The notes beneath the pieces were generated by a model that saw only the letters and a list, made by a program, of their open reading frames with translations, was not told the DNA's origin and did not search any database. Below, piece after piece: positions 24,966 through 33,469 of a DNA stretch of 64,000 nucleotides. Both the position numbers and the translations under genes were made by a program. Numbering within the stretch: the stretch's first letter is position 1; every line of letters starts with the position of its first letter. The stretch comes from JALGWN01 sp964598025 (GTDB lineage Bacteria; Arandabacterota; Arandabacteria; Arandabacterales; Arandabacteraceae), in contig CAZRAU010000002.1 in NCBI GenBank assembly GCA_964598025.1, positions 1-64,000 on the forward strand, read 5' to 3'.

Positions 24966-26501
24966 ATGAGAACCAAGAGACAGGGTGCCGACATCGACAG
25001 GGTGCCGACCGGTATGCCCGGCTTCGACCTGATATCCCATGGCGGCCTGCCGGCCGATAGGAGCACGCTGATCACGGGAACGCCCGGAAGCGGAAAAACC
25101 ATGTTCGCAGTTCAATTCCTGGCCGAGGGGATACGAAGACACGGGCAGTCCGGCGTTTTCGTCACCTTCGAGGAATCCACGGATGATCTGCGGAAGAACT
25201 TCATCAGCCTCGGGTGGGACATCGAGAAATGGGAGAGCGAGAACAAGTGGCGTTTTGTTGATGTATCGCCGCACGCGGGGCAACGGTTGATACGAGTCGG
25301 CAAGTTCGACCTGAGCGCTCTTCTCACAAGGATCGGGAGTGCCGTGGAGCAGGTTGGCGCCAAGCGCGTGGCCCTGGATTCACTGGGCGCCATATTCACG
25401 CAGGTAACGGATCGTTCCACGCTGCGGAGCGAGATCTTCCGCATAATGTCCGTGCTGAAAGAAATGGAAGTCACGGCGGTTCTCACCGGCGAGCACGGCA
25501 GGGACGATGAGGTCATCACGAGAAGCGACATGGAGGAATTCACCGCCGACAACGTGGTGATAACGCGGAATATTCGTGAAGATGAGCGACGGCGGAGAAC
25601 CATCGAAATCCTCAAGTTCCGGGGCACAACCCACGAGAAAGGTGAACACCCCTTCACAATAATAAGGCGCCATGGTATTGTCGTGCTGCCTCTTTCGTCA
25701 ATCGAGCTGAAGCAAAAATCTACGGAAATTCGCATGACCTCCGGCAACGTCACACTGGACGGGATGTGTGACGGGGGGTACTTCAGGGATTTCATCGTCG
25801 CCGTAAATGGGCCGACCGGGACGGGGAAGTCCCTCATGGCGACAGAGTTTGTCAAAGGCGGACTCCATGAGGGGGACAGATGTCTCTTTCTTGGCTTCGA
25901 AGAGAGCAAGGATCAGATTTTCAGGAACGCGTCTCGCTGGGGAATCGACTTCGCGGGCGCTGAATCGGCAGGATTGCTGAAGGTGTCGTGCGAGTATCCC
26001 GAGGCAATGGGGCTGGAGGACCATTCGCAAAGGCTGCGGACTCTGGTCAAGGAATTCAAACCCAACCGCCTGGCCCTGGACAGCCTCTCGGCCCTGGAGC
26101 GGGTAGCCTCAGGCAAGGGATATAGAAAGTTCGTTGTTGGATTGACGGCATTTCTCAAGCAGAAGGGAATCGCCTCCTTGCTTACGGTCAACACTCCGGC
26201 AATAGCGGGGTCCCCGTCGATGCCGGAGGCCGAGATATCGAGTCTGGCGGATGCGATCATCCTGCTGAGGTATGTGGAGGTCCACGGTGAGATGAGGCGG
26301 GGGCTGACCGTCCTCAAGATGCGCGGTACGAGTCACGACAAGGAGATCCGCGAATTCGCCATTGACGGGACCGGAATGCATATAGGGCAGCCGTTTCGCA
26401 ATGTGAGCGGCATCCTGACGGGATACAGTCACAACGTGGTTCCGAGCGAGCTTGAACGGGTAGGTGAACTATTCGGGGAATCCAGCTCTGCCAGGAACTG
26501 A
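24966..26501 (+). CDS. kaiC: KaiC-type circadian clock ATPase/autokinase
   Basis: 511 residues with both RecA-like halves. CI: Walker A GTPGSGKT at 38-45, catalytic Glu pair 69-70 (TFEES), then the 134-145 Walker B region. CII: Walker A GPTGTGKS at 282-289, Glu 312-313, and the phospho-site region EISSLADAIILLRYVE, where Ser425-Ser426 align with Ser431-Thr432 of Synechococcus KaiC. The C-terminal A-loop region and tail (about 480-511) are kept, as expected of a KaiC that is acted on by KaiA. ATG 24966 was chosen as the conserved N-terminus (GTG 24909 overlaps kaiB); AGGGGGT lies about 10 nt upstream. KaiC hydrolyses ATP in CI and autophosphorylates in CII. Confidence 0.93.
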   Translation: MRTKRQGADIDRVPTGMPGFDLISHGGLPADRSTLITGTPGSGKTMFAVQFLAEGIRRHGQSGVFVTFEESTDDLRKNFISLGWDIEKWESENKWRFVDVSPHAGQRLIRVGKFDLSALLTRIGSAVEQVGAKRVALDSLGAIFTQVTDRSTLRSEIFRIMSVLKEMEVTAVLTGEHGRDDEVITRSDMEEFTADNVVITRNIREDERRRRTIEILKFRGTTHEKGEHPFTIIRRHGIVVLPLSSIELKQKSTEIRMTSGNVTLDGMCDGGYFRDFIVAVNGPTGTGKSLMATEFVKGGLHEGDRCLFLGFEESKDQIFRNASRWGIDFAGAESAGLLKVSCEYPEAMGLEDHSQRLRTLVKEFKPNRLALDSLSALERVASGKGYRKFVVGLTAFLKQKGIASLLTVNTPAIAGSPSMPEAEISSLADAIILLRYVEVHGEMRRGLTVLKMRGTSHDKEIREFAIDGTGMHIGQPFRNVSGILTGYSHNVVPSELERVGELFGESSSARN

Positions 26502-26528
26502 AAGCAGGTCGCCCATCCGGTCGGCCAT

Positions 26529-28508
26529 ATGGAAGGCGGACCAAGTTCGCGCCGGGAGGTGAAGTCACACTCGATGTTTGCCGAAACCACGCGCATTCTG
26601 CTGATCGAAGACGACCCCGGTGATTGCAGACTCATCGAGGGAATGCTCCAGGATGCGGTCGGCCCGGGCTTCGAATTGCTCACGGCCGGAAGCCTTGCGG
26701 CTGCCATTGAACAGGTCGATGCCGGCAAGCCGGACGTCGTGCTGATGGATCTCCTCCTTCCCGACAGCGGCGCTCCCGACACGTTCACATCCTTCCGCTC
26801 CAAGGTGTCCGGTGTCCCCGTAGTCGTGCTGACAGGTCTGGACGATACCGCCGCAGCGTTGAAGGCGCTTCATGACGGTGCGCAGGACTACCTCATCAAA
26901 GGACGGATCGACGGCGGCCTTCTGGCCCGCTCGATTCGCTATGCGATAGAACGGCATCAAACCCGGAATAAGCTCGAGCATCAGTCGCTGAAACTGATGG
27001 ACCGCGAGAAACGGCTGGATACCATCATAAGGGCCAGTGCCGAAGGCATCGCAATTGTGGATCGAGATGGGATCGTTCTCTTCGTCAACCCCGCCGCGGA
27101 AGCGATCCTCGGCAGAGACGCCGCGGATGTCACAGGACGGGCGTTCGGGTTTCCCCTGGTTTCGGGGCTGCAAACCGAAGTCGATGTGATCAGCGCCGAT
27201 GATAGAGTTCGCGTGGCGGAGATGAGGGTCACTGAGGTCGACTGGGACGGCTCGCGGGTGCAGCTCGTGTCGCTCAGGGACATAACCCAGCACAAAGAGA
27301 TGCTCAAGGAGCTCGAGGAATCCCGGAAGCAGCAGATCCACTTGAAAGACCGGTTCTTGTCCCACGTGTCCCATGAGCTCCGGTCGCCCCTCGCGGCGGT
27401 GGACCAGTTCGTGTCCATCCTGCTTGATGAGATCCCGGGCAAGCTGAGCGAGCGGCAGCGCGAGTATCTCGGGATAGTATCGCGCAATGTCGAGCAGTTA
27501 GGTGCGATGATCAACGATCTGCTCCTGGTAACGCGGAGCATGGAGGACAGGGTGTCCATCAACCGGCGTCAGGTGGACGTGTGGAAGGTTCTGAAAGAGG
27601 CAGTGTCGACCTTCAAGGCGGCGGCGGCGGAGAAGGTCGTGAAACTGGCGGTAGATGAATCGGAGGATCTTCCCCGCGTGCTTGCGGACCCTGTCCGGAT
27701 CAAGGAGGTCCTGACCAATCTAATCGATAATGCCCTCAGATTCACGCCGCCCAATGGGACCATCACGATCGGTGCATGGGTGGATGCGCAGGACCCGGAT
27801 TTCGTCCGGGTATGGGTGACGGACTCGGGAAGTGGCATTGAGGAGCAGGAGATCGAGAAGATATTCGATCCTCTCCACCAGAGCGGAAGGGGTAATGACT
27901 CGGGCCGGCAGGGTCTCGGACTGGGGCTTTCCATCTGCAAGAGTCTGGTGATTCGGCAGGGTGGGAGAATCTGGGCGGAAAGTAGGCCCGGGCACGGGAC
28001 GACCATCTCGTTCACGCTACCGGCATTCTCGCTGGCCGGCCTGCTTGTCCCGATTCTGACGCGCGACAACCTGAAGCGCGGCGTGCTGGCAGTCGTCAAA
28101 ATCCTGATGGTCTTCCGGCCCGAAGCAGGGATGGTGGAATATGTAGACCGCGCAGTTCGCGCGGCACGGGATAACTTGAACCGGTGCATCGTCGAAAACA
28201 GAGATGCCGTGCTTCCAACGGTCGGGGCTGATGACAGCCATCGGTCAACGGTCACTGTCGCATGCACCGATCGGAGAGGCGCCGAGATCCTGGTGCGGAT
28301 GGCGAGGGACCGGCTTTCCCGGGTCGACGACCTGGGACCTCCACAGGTGGAAACAACGGTAGTGTTCGACCTGGTCGAGATACCACCGGATATAGCTGAA
28401 AGTCCGGCCGAACTGGCGGCGGCCGCCCTGGCCGATGCCATCGAGGGCCTGGTCTTCGACAGTTTCGAAAAGGAGGAATGCCAATGGCAGCAAAGACAAT
28501 CCTCGTGA
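26529..28508 (+). CDS. Receiver-PAS-histidine kinase with an unassigned C-terminal domain; candidate clock output kinase
   Basis: 659 residues; it follows kaiC by 27 nt. There is a receiver (about 22-140; VLMDLLLPDSG) closely resembling the receiver of the KaiA-like protein, a PAS domain (about 160-265), HisKA (KDRFLSHVSHELRSPLAAVDQFV, His about 285) and HATPase (TNLIDNALRFTP, TDSGSGIEEQ, GLGLGLSICKSL, about 375-495). Residues of about 500-659 are extra: a hydrophobic-to-basic stretch followed by TVACTDRRGAEILVRMARDRLSRVD and an acidic tail. I do not recognise this part. SasA, the cyanobacterial output kinase, has a KaiB-like sensor instead; none is present here. ATG 26574 is an alternative start. 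The stop overlaps the next gene by 25 nt. Confidence 0.8.
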   Translation: MEGGPSSRREVKSHSMFAETTRILLIEDDPGDCRLIEGMLQDAVGPGFELLTAGSLAAAIEQVDAGKPDVVLMDLLLPDSGAPDTFTSFRSKVSGVPVVVLTGLDDTAAALKALHDGAQDYLIKGRIDGGLLARSIRYAIERHQTRNKLEHQSLKLMDREKRLDTIIRASAEGIAIVDRDGIVLFVNPAAEAILGRDAADVTGRAFGFPLVSGLQTEVDVISADDRVRVAEMRVTEVDWDGSRVQLVSLRDITQHKEMLKELEESRKQQIHLKDRFLSHVSHELRSPLAAVDQFVSILLDEIPGKLSERQREYLGIVSRNVEQLGAMINDLLLVTRSMEDRVSINRRQVDVWKVLKEAVSTFKAAAAEKVVKLAVDESEDLPRVLADPVRIKEVLTNLIDNALRFTPPNGTITIGAWVDAQDPDFVRVWVTDSGSGIEEQEIEKIFDPLHQSGRGNDSGRQGLGLGLSICKSLVIRQGGRIWAESRPGHGTTISFTLPAFSLAGLLVPILTRDNLKRGVLAVVKILMVFRPEAGMVEYVDRAVRAARDNLNRCIVENRDAVLPTVGADDSHRSTVTVACTDRRGAEILVRMARDRLSRVDDLGPPQVETTVVFDLVEIPPDIAESPAELAAAALADAIEGLVFDSFEKEECQWQQRQSS

Positions 28509-28894
28509 TAGACGATGACCGAGATCTCCTGCTCGGGTTGTCGGTCAGGCTGAAGGCGGAAGGCTACGAGGTCATAACGGCGGCCGATGCGGTCGCCGCT
28601 ACCGGCGCGGCCCGTAAAGGGGACCCGGACGTCATAATCCTGGACCTTGGTCTACCCGGAGGCGACGGCTACCTGGTGATGCAGCGGCTGCGTTCGATGC
28701 TGGTGTCACTGGCGCCGATCATCGTGCTCACGGCGCGCGACCCGGCAACCGATGAATGCAGGGCAACCCAACTGGGGGCCTTCACTTACCTCCAGAAGCC
28801 GGTCAGCAATGATAGGTTGTTGAGAGCTATCAGGCGTGCGCTTAATGAACCGGTAGAGCCGGAGAAAGACCGCCTGAGTTTGATCCCGGGCTGA
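28484..28894 (+). CDS. Single-domain response regulator at the end of the kai operon
   Basis: 136 residues, one receiver domain with no output domain: TILVIDDDRDLL at the start, phospho-Asp in IILDLGLPGGDG, LTARD, and YLQKPV near the end. ATG 28484 has AGGAGG 7 nt upstream; ATG 28478 is too close. The gene overlaps the kinase gene by 25 nt, so the kinase and receiver are surely made together. It is the likely phospho-acceptor of the kinase at 26529 and so may carry clock output to another partner outside the window. Confidence 0.85.
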   Translation: MAAKTILVIDDDRDLLLGLSVRLKAEGYEVITAADAVAATGAARKGDPDVIILDLGLPGGDGYLVMQRLRSMLVSLAPIIVLTARDPATDECRATQLGAFTYLQKPVSNDRLLRAIRRALNEPVEPEKDRLSLIPG

Positions 28895-29323
28895 CTATCA
28901 CCATGACTCGTCCTGACCGGGCAGTAGCTATGGGGCCGGCCGGTGCAACGCCCATGGGCGCATCTGTGCCTATGATCAGGGTGACGGAAATGGATACATG
29001 ATCAGCTTGACAATACCTGGGTCTGTGCTATGCTGGCATCATTGCGTGTTTGGCATCAGGATCAGCGGAGTGTCTGTTGTTCGATTGCATGGCATTGTGA
29101 AGCATGTCAAGGTTGTGGACAGGTGGGGACAGACAGTTTGCGAGACCGGATGACCGCCCTGCTCGATTCCACTTGCATGAGTTGCGACACCGTGGATAGC
29201 CAAGCCGGACCGTCTGCGATCGGGGGAGCATACGCGACGGGTGAGTTGGGATCCCGGCGGACTGGGCAATGTGCGTTCGGGGATTGACGGTGCCGCCCTG
29301 AATGCCGAGCCAGGAAGGTCGTG
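28895..29323 (+). other. Intergenic leader of the CheB-CheR gene
   Basis: No gene can be supported here. A sigma70-type promoter lies at 29007-29034, leaving a leader of roughly 280 nt. A short GCCCATGGGC palindrome lies near 28951-28960. I see no known riboswitch pattern. Confidence 0.5.
29007..29034 (+). promoter_or_regulatory. sigma70-type promoter for the CheB-CheR-PAS gene
   Basis: TTGACA at 29007-29012, 16-nt spacer, TATGCT at 29029-29034, with a TGC extended -10 element just before it. Unlike its neighbours this gene does not carry the sigma28-like module. Confidence 0.5.
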
Positions 29324-32300
29324 ATGGTCGCCGAGAAGAGAAAGCGAAAAGCCAAACCGACTGAGCCGGACAGACCCCGGGGGAAAGCCTGTGGGCACGG
29401 GCCCAAAGCGAAATCCTGCTCCCCAGGGACCCCATCCGATGAACCCGTCGCGATTGTAGGCATTGGGGCGTCCGCCGGCGGGCTTGAAGCTCTTGAGGGG
29501 TTCTTCGACCACCTGCCTCCGAAGAGTGGCATAGCCTATGTGGTAATCCAGCACCTGGCGCCGCAGCATAAGAGCGTCATGGATGCGATCTTGTCCAAAC
29601 ACACCGGCATGAGGATCAACAGGATCACCTCCGGTATGAAAGCCGAACCCGACAACATATATCTCAACCAGCCGGATAAAGACGTGACGATTGTAAATGG
29701 ACTTCTGTGTCTGGCCGAGCTGGAAGAACCGCACGGTATCAGGTTGCCGATTGACCGTTTTCTGCGTTCCCTTGCCGCGGACCGGGGCGAGAAAGCCGTC
29801 TGCGTCATCCTCTCAGGTACCGGGAGTGACGGTACTCAGGGGTTGAAGGCTATCAAGGAGACGGGCGGAATGGCAATGGTCCAGGAGAAGGAACAGGCGA
29901 GGTACGAGGGCATGCCGGCGAGTGCTCTTGCAACAGGCCTTGTGGATTTCGAGCTGCCCGTTGAGGATATGGCCGACGAGATCATGAAATTCGCATCACA
30001 CACCTATGTCAGATGCCAGCAGGCGGTCACCGCCCCGGAAGAAGATATGGAGGGCTCGTTTGCAAGGATATTCTCGTTTATCCGTTCGGAAACGGGTCAT
30101 GACTTCTCGGGCTACAAGAGGAAAACCACCCAACGCAGGATAGAGCGTCGGATGGCGCTGCATGGAATCGATGCGGTGGACGCCTATGTGACTTTTCTCA
30201 GAGAGGATTCCAATGAAGTCAAGGCGCTTTACCGGGATATGCTGATCACGGTCACGAGTTTCTTCAGGGAACCGGAGGCTTTCGAGGTTCTTGAGAAAAC
30301 GGCGGTGCACGAGCTGCTAGATACGAGAGAACCGGACACGGCCCTACGGGTCTGGGTACCCGGCTGTGGTACGGGAGAGGAAGCCTATTCCATTGCGATT
30401 TTGATTGCCGAACACCTGGCGGCAAGGAAACGGCACCTTGAGGTCCAGGTATTCGCTACCGATCTGGACGATGGCTCGATCGAGTACGCGCGGGCCGGCG
30501 TCTATCCCGCCAGCATAGCTGCGGATGTCAAAGCAAAGCGACTGGAGCGATTTTTCGTGAGTGTTGATGGTTCATGGAGGATCAAGCGGCGGATTCGGGA
30601 GATGCTTGTCTTCGCCGTCCAGGACCTTATCAAAGATCCGCCCTTCTCGAATCTCGATCTAATCAGCTGCAGGAACGTGCTCATATACTTGGACGGCGCC
30701 CTCCAAAAGGAGGTACTATCACTCTTCCACTATGTGCTTCGGCCCGGCGGGTACCTCTTCCTTGGTTCCGCCGAGACGATCGGCGGATTCGGTGACCGGT
30801 TCGAGACGGTTGACTCAAAACACAGGATATACAGACGAAAGGAAGCTATTCACGGTGAGGTCAAGCCACACGGCGTACCGCCGTTCTTTGAGCGACGCGG
30901 CAGGTATCCCTTAACCGGTGAGCCCAGCAGCCGCAGTGCGAGCGACATCCGGGGTCTCGCACACCGAGCAATCATCGACAAGTATACTCCCCCGTGTGTG
31001 CTGATAAACGGGAGACACGAGATTCTGTACTTCCACGGTGACACGGACAAGTACCTGGCTTCACCGGCTGGAGAAGCCAGCCTCGACATCCTGAAGATGA
31101 TCCGTCCGGAGATTCGCTATAAATTGAGCGGAGCACTCCACAGTGTTTCCAAGGGCCTTGAAACCGTCGTATGTGATGATCTAACCGTAGTGCACGGATG
31201 CGAGTCGGTCAGCCTGGATCTGGTGGTCAAGCCGGTGGAGGATCTCCGCGGGGCGCCGGGTATGATGCTGGTAGTGTTTGAGGAGAGGCGCAAGCCGAAG
31301 CCGGCGCGCCGGAGAGCCGGACGATACAAAGCCGATCACCCGGAGGATTCCAGTGCGACCGCGCTGCAACAGGAGCTGGCATCGACGAAGGAGCATTTGC
31401 AGGCGGCGATCGAGGAGCTGGAAACCAGCAATGAAGAACTCAGATCGGCCAATGAAGAGCTCCAATCGACCAATGAGGAGCTCCAGTCGACCAATGAGGA
31501 GCTGGAAACCGCCAGGGAAGAACTGCGATCCTCAAATGAAGAGCTGGAGACCGTGGCCACGGAGCGTGAGCACAAGATACAGACGTTGTCGAAAGCGCAT
31601 GACGACCTCAACAATCTGCTTGCGAGCACCGACATCGGAACCATCTTCCTGGACTTGGAACTTCGCATCAAGTTTTTCACCCCACCGACAACGGCGATCT
31701 TCAACGTGATCGAGACTGATATCGGCCGGCCGATTAGCGATATCACTACGGCGGCGAAATACGCGGGCCTCGACCGGGATGCCAGAGAGGTGCTCACGAC
31801 CCTTACAAAGAAGGAGACAGAGGTTCAAACCACGGATGGGAGGTGGTTCACAGTCAAGATGCTGCCGTATCGGACGACGGACAACGTCATCAATGGCGTG
31901 GTGATCACCTTTACGGACGTCACGAGGATTAAGCGCGCGCGGGAGCACCTGGCGATAAGCAGGGTCGCGTTGGCGGCCTTTATGGAGTCGGCAACCGACG
32001 GGATGATGCTGTTCGACTCGGAGGGCAATCTCATTGAGATGAATTCCGCTGCGCTTGAGTTATTTCCACGGGGCATTCGGAAGGAAGATGTGACCGGCGA
32101 GAGTATCGCGAAGGTCCTGGGCCTTATCGGCCAAGGGGACCGAGCCGAGGATTACTATGCAACGCTGGAGACCGGAATACCCTTCATAGATGGGGAGCGG
32201 CAGCGGCATCCGAGAATCGCGGGAAGGTACTTCTCTGCAAGGGTTTTCAGGACGGGAACGGGGATCGGTGTAATACTGGCGGATGAGACCATCCAGGTTG

Positions 32301-32722
32301 AATTCGACAAGGCGGATAAGGCCCGCCGCTACGCCGAGCGAATCGTCGACAGCGTGCGGGAACCCATGCTTGTGCTCGACTCAGGCCTGCGAGTGATTTC
32401 GGCCAGTGCCGCGTTCTTCAGCGAGTTCGCCGCAAAGCCCCGGGAGACACTGGGCTTACAGATTCATGAGATCGGAAACGCGCTGTGGGATATACCCGAG
32501 CTGAGAGACAGGCTTGAAAAGACCCTGGCCTCAGGCCTGATTCTCAGGGACCTCGTCGTGGAGCGCGACTTGCCCGGGATCGGGAGAAGAAAGATGCTTC
32601 TCAATGGGCGTAGGCTGAAAATAGCCAAGGGTGAACCCGTAATGTTGTTGCTTACCATCGAGAATATCTCGGAAGACGCGCCCAGCCGGGCAAACGTCAC
32701 GGATACCGCGTGTGATCGGTGA
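29324..32722 (+). CDS. CheB methylesterase-CheR methyltransferase-PAS fusion protein
   Basis: 1132 residues. A CheB-type domain (about 40-225) has the catalytic Ser in GIGASAGG, His in VIQHLAPQHKS and Asp in LSGTGSDGTQG. A CheR methyltransferase (about 240-505) has the SAM site VWVPGCGTGEEAYSIA and NLDLISCRNVLIY. A coiled coil (about 665-745) is built from NEELxS/NEELxT heptads (ELETSNEELRSANEELQST and onward), then three PAS domains (about 745-1115). Such fusions commonly end in a kinase; here the protein stops after the last PAS, so it would need a partner. ATG 29324 has AGGAAGG 5 nt upstream. It may modify methyl-accepting receptors or other targets. Confidence 0.88.
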   Translation: MVAEKRKRKAKPTEPDRPRGKACGHGPKAKSCSPGTPSDEPVAIVGIGASAGGLEALEGFFDHLPPKSGIAYVVIQHLAPQHKSVMDAILSKHTGMRINRITSGMKAEPDNIYLNQPDKDVTIVNGLLCLAELEEPHGIRLPIDRFLRSLAADRGEKAVCVILSGTGSDGTQGLKAIKETGGMAMVQEKEQARYEGMPASALATGLVDFELPVEDMADEIMKFASHTYVRCQQAVTAPEEDMEGSFARIFSFIRSETGHDFSGYKRKTTQRRIERRMALHGIDAVDAYVTFLREDSNEVKALYRDMLITVTSFFREPEAFEVLEKTAVHELLDTREPDTALRVWVPGCGTGEEAYSIAILIAEHLAARKRHLEVQVFATDLDDGSIEYARAGVYPASIAADVKAKRLERFFVSVDGSWRIKRRIREMLVFAVQDLIKDPPFSNLDLISCRNVLIYLDGALQKEVLSLFHYVLRPGGYLFLGSAETIGGFGDRFETVDSKHRIYRRKEAIHGEVKPHGVPPFFERRGRYPLTGEPSSRSASDIRGLAHRAIIDKYTPPCVLINGRHEILYFHGDTDKYLASPAGEASLDILKMIRPEIRYKLSGALHSVSKGLETVVCDDLTVVHGCESVSLDLVVKPVEDLRGAPGMMLVVFEERRKPKPARRRAGRYKADHPEDSSATALQQELASTKEHLQAAIEELETSNEELRSANEELQSTNEELQSTNEELETAREELRSSNEELETVATEREHKIQTLSKAHDDLNNLLASTDIGTIFLDLELRIKFFTPPTTAIFNVIETDIGRPISDITTAAKYAGLDRDAREVLTTLTKKETEVQTTDGRWFTVKMLPYRTTDNVINGVVITFTDVTRIKRAREHLAISRVALAAFMESATDGMMLFDSEGNLIEMNSAALELFPRGIRKEDVTGESIAKVLGLIGQGDRAEDYYATLETGIPFIDGERQRHPRIAGRYFSARVFRTGTGIGVILADETIQVEFDKADKARRYAERIVDSVREPMLVLDSGLRVISASAAFFSEFAAKPRETLGLQIHEIGNALWDIPELRDRLEKTLASGLILRDLVVERDLPGIGRRKMLLNGRRLKIAKGEPVMLLLTIENISEDAPSRANVTDTACDR

Positions 32723-32761
32723 CGGTACGACGGCGTTGGCCGGTGTTCGGAGGTGAGCCGG

Positions 32762-33325
32762 ATGCAAAGAGAAAAGCGCAAGCCGCACAATGCTGACAAG
32801 CTCCGCAAGTTGGCCGAGGAGGAGGCCGGTCTGCCGGTAACCCGTCCGGTCGATGAGAGGCACGGCGATCTCGAGGAGCTTCTCTATGAGCTGCGGATTC
32901 ATCAAGCCGAGCTTGAAATTCAGAACGAAGAGCTCCTTAGGGCGCAGGCGGAGCTTGAAAGCGCACGGGCCAAGTATCTGGACCTGTTTGAATCGGCGCC
33001 AATCGGCTATCTGGTGCTGGATTCGTCCGGCATGATCGTCGACGTTAACCTTGCGGGCAGGGCGATGTTGGGGCTGGACAAGCAGGCCGGGCTTGGGGCG
33101 AAGTTCGTCCGGTTAGTGGCCGGTGATGATCGGGACCGGTTCTACCTGCATAGGATGAAGGTCATGACGACCGGAACGAGGGACACCTGCAGGCTCCGCC
33201 TGGTCGGAGAGGATGGTGCGGAGTTCGCGGCCCGGCTGGAGACTGTGCCGATTCTCGATGAGGATGGTTCCTGCACGCAGCTCCGTGTGGCGCTGCTGGA
33301 CCTTAGCGGGGACCGGTCGAAGTAG
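32762..33325 (+). CDS. Single-PAS protein with an N-terminal helical region
   Basis: 187 residues. A basic start is followed by LEELLYELRIHQAELEIQNEELLRAQAEL, the helical lead-in usually found before PAS kinases (LIHELQVHQIELE...), then one PAS domain (about 75-180). There is no kinase, cyclase or methyltransferase domain. The GGAGG 8 nt before ATG 32762 decides the start. It follows the CheB-CheR fusion by 39 nt and is probably co-transcribed, so it could be a detached sensor for that protein or a kinase. The stop is followed by a 7-bp hairpin at 33328-33345. Confidence 0.75.
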   Translation: MQREKRKPHNADKLRKLAEEEAGLPVTRPVDERHGDLEELLYELRIHQAELEIQNEELLRAQAELESARAKYLDLFESAPIGYLVLDSSGMIVDVNLAGRAMLGLDKQAGLGAKFVRLVAGDDRDRFYLHRMKVMTTGTRDTCRLRLVGEDGAEFAARLETVPILDEDGSCTQLRVALLDLSGDRSK

Positions 33326-33327
33326 CA

Positions 33328-33345
33328 TCGCCACACCCGTGGCGA
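33328..33345 (+). terminator. Short hairpin after the PAS protein, possible terminator
   Basis: TCGCCAC (33328-33334) / GTGGCGA (33339-33345) with a 4-nt loop, 2 nt after the stop at 33325. No T tract follows, so intrinsic termination is doubtful. Confidence 0.3.
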
Positions 33346-33424
33346 CGAAAGCCTTAGAGCGGCGTCATTCATCGCAACGCCACGGTAGGCAGCCAATTTC
33401 TCTTCCCACAGCCGGCATATCCAT

Positions 33425-33469
33425 TCAAGTGTTGAGGTGCTTCGTCCGATGTAACTAGTGGAGGTCACT
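33425..33469 (+). promoter_or_regulatory. Sigma28-like promoter-leader module 4 (hybrid kinase)
   Basis: TCAAG at 33425-33429, 16 nt, CCGAT at 33446-33450, 9 nt, GGAGG at 33460-33464 in TGGAGGTCAC, then ATG at 33470 after 5 nt. The segment ATATCCATTCAAG upstream closely resembles ATATCCAATCAAG of module 1. Here the GGAGG serves directly as the ribosome-binding site of the kinase. Confidence 0.65.
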
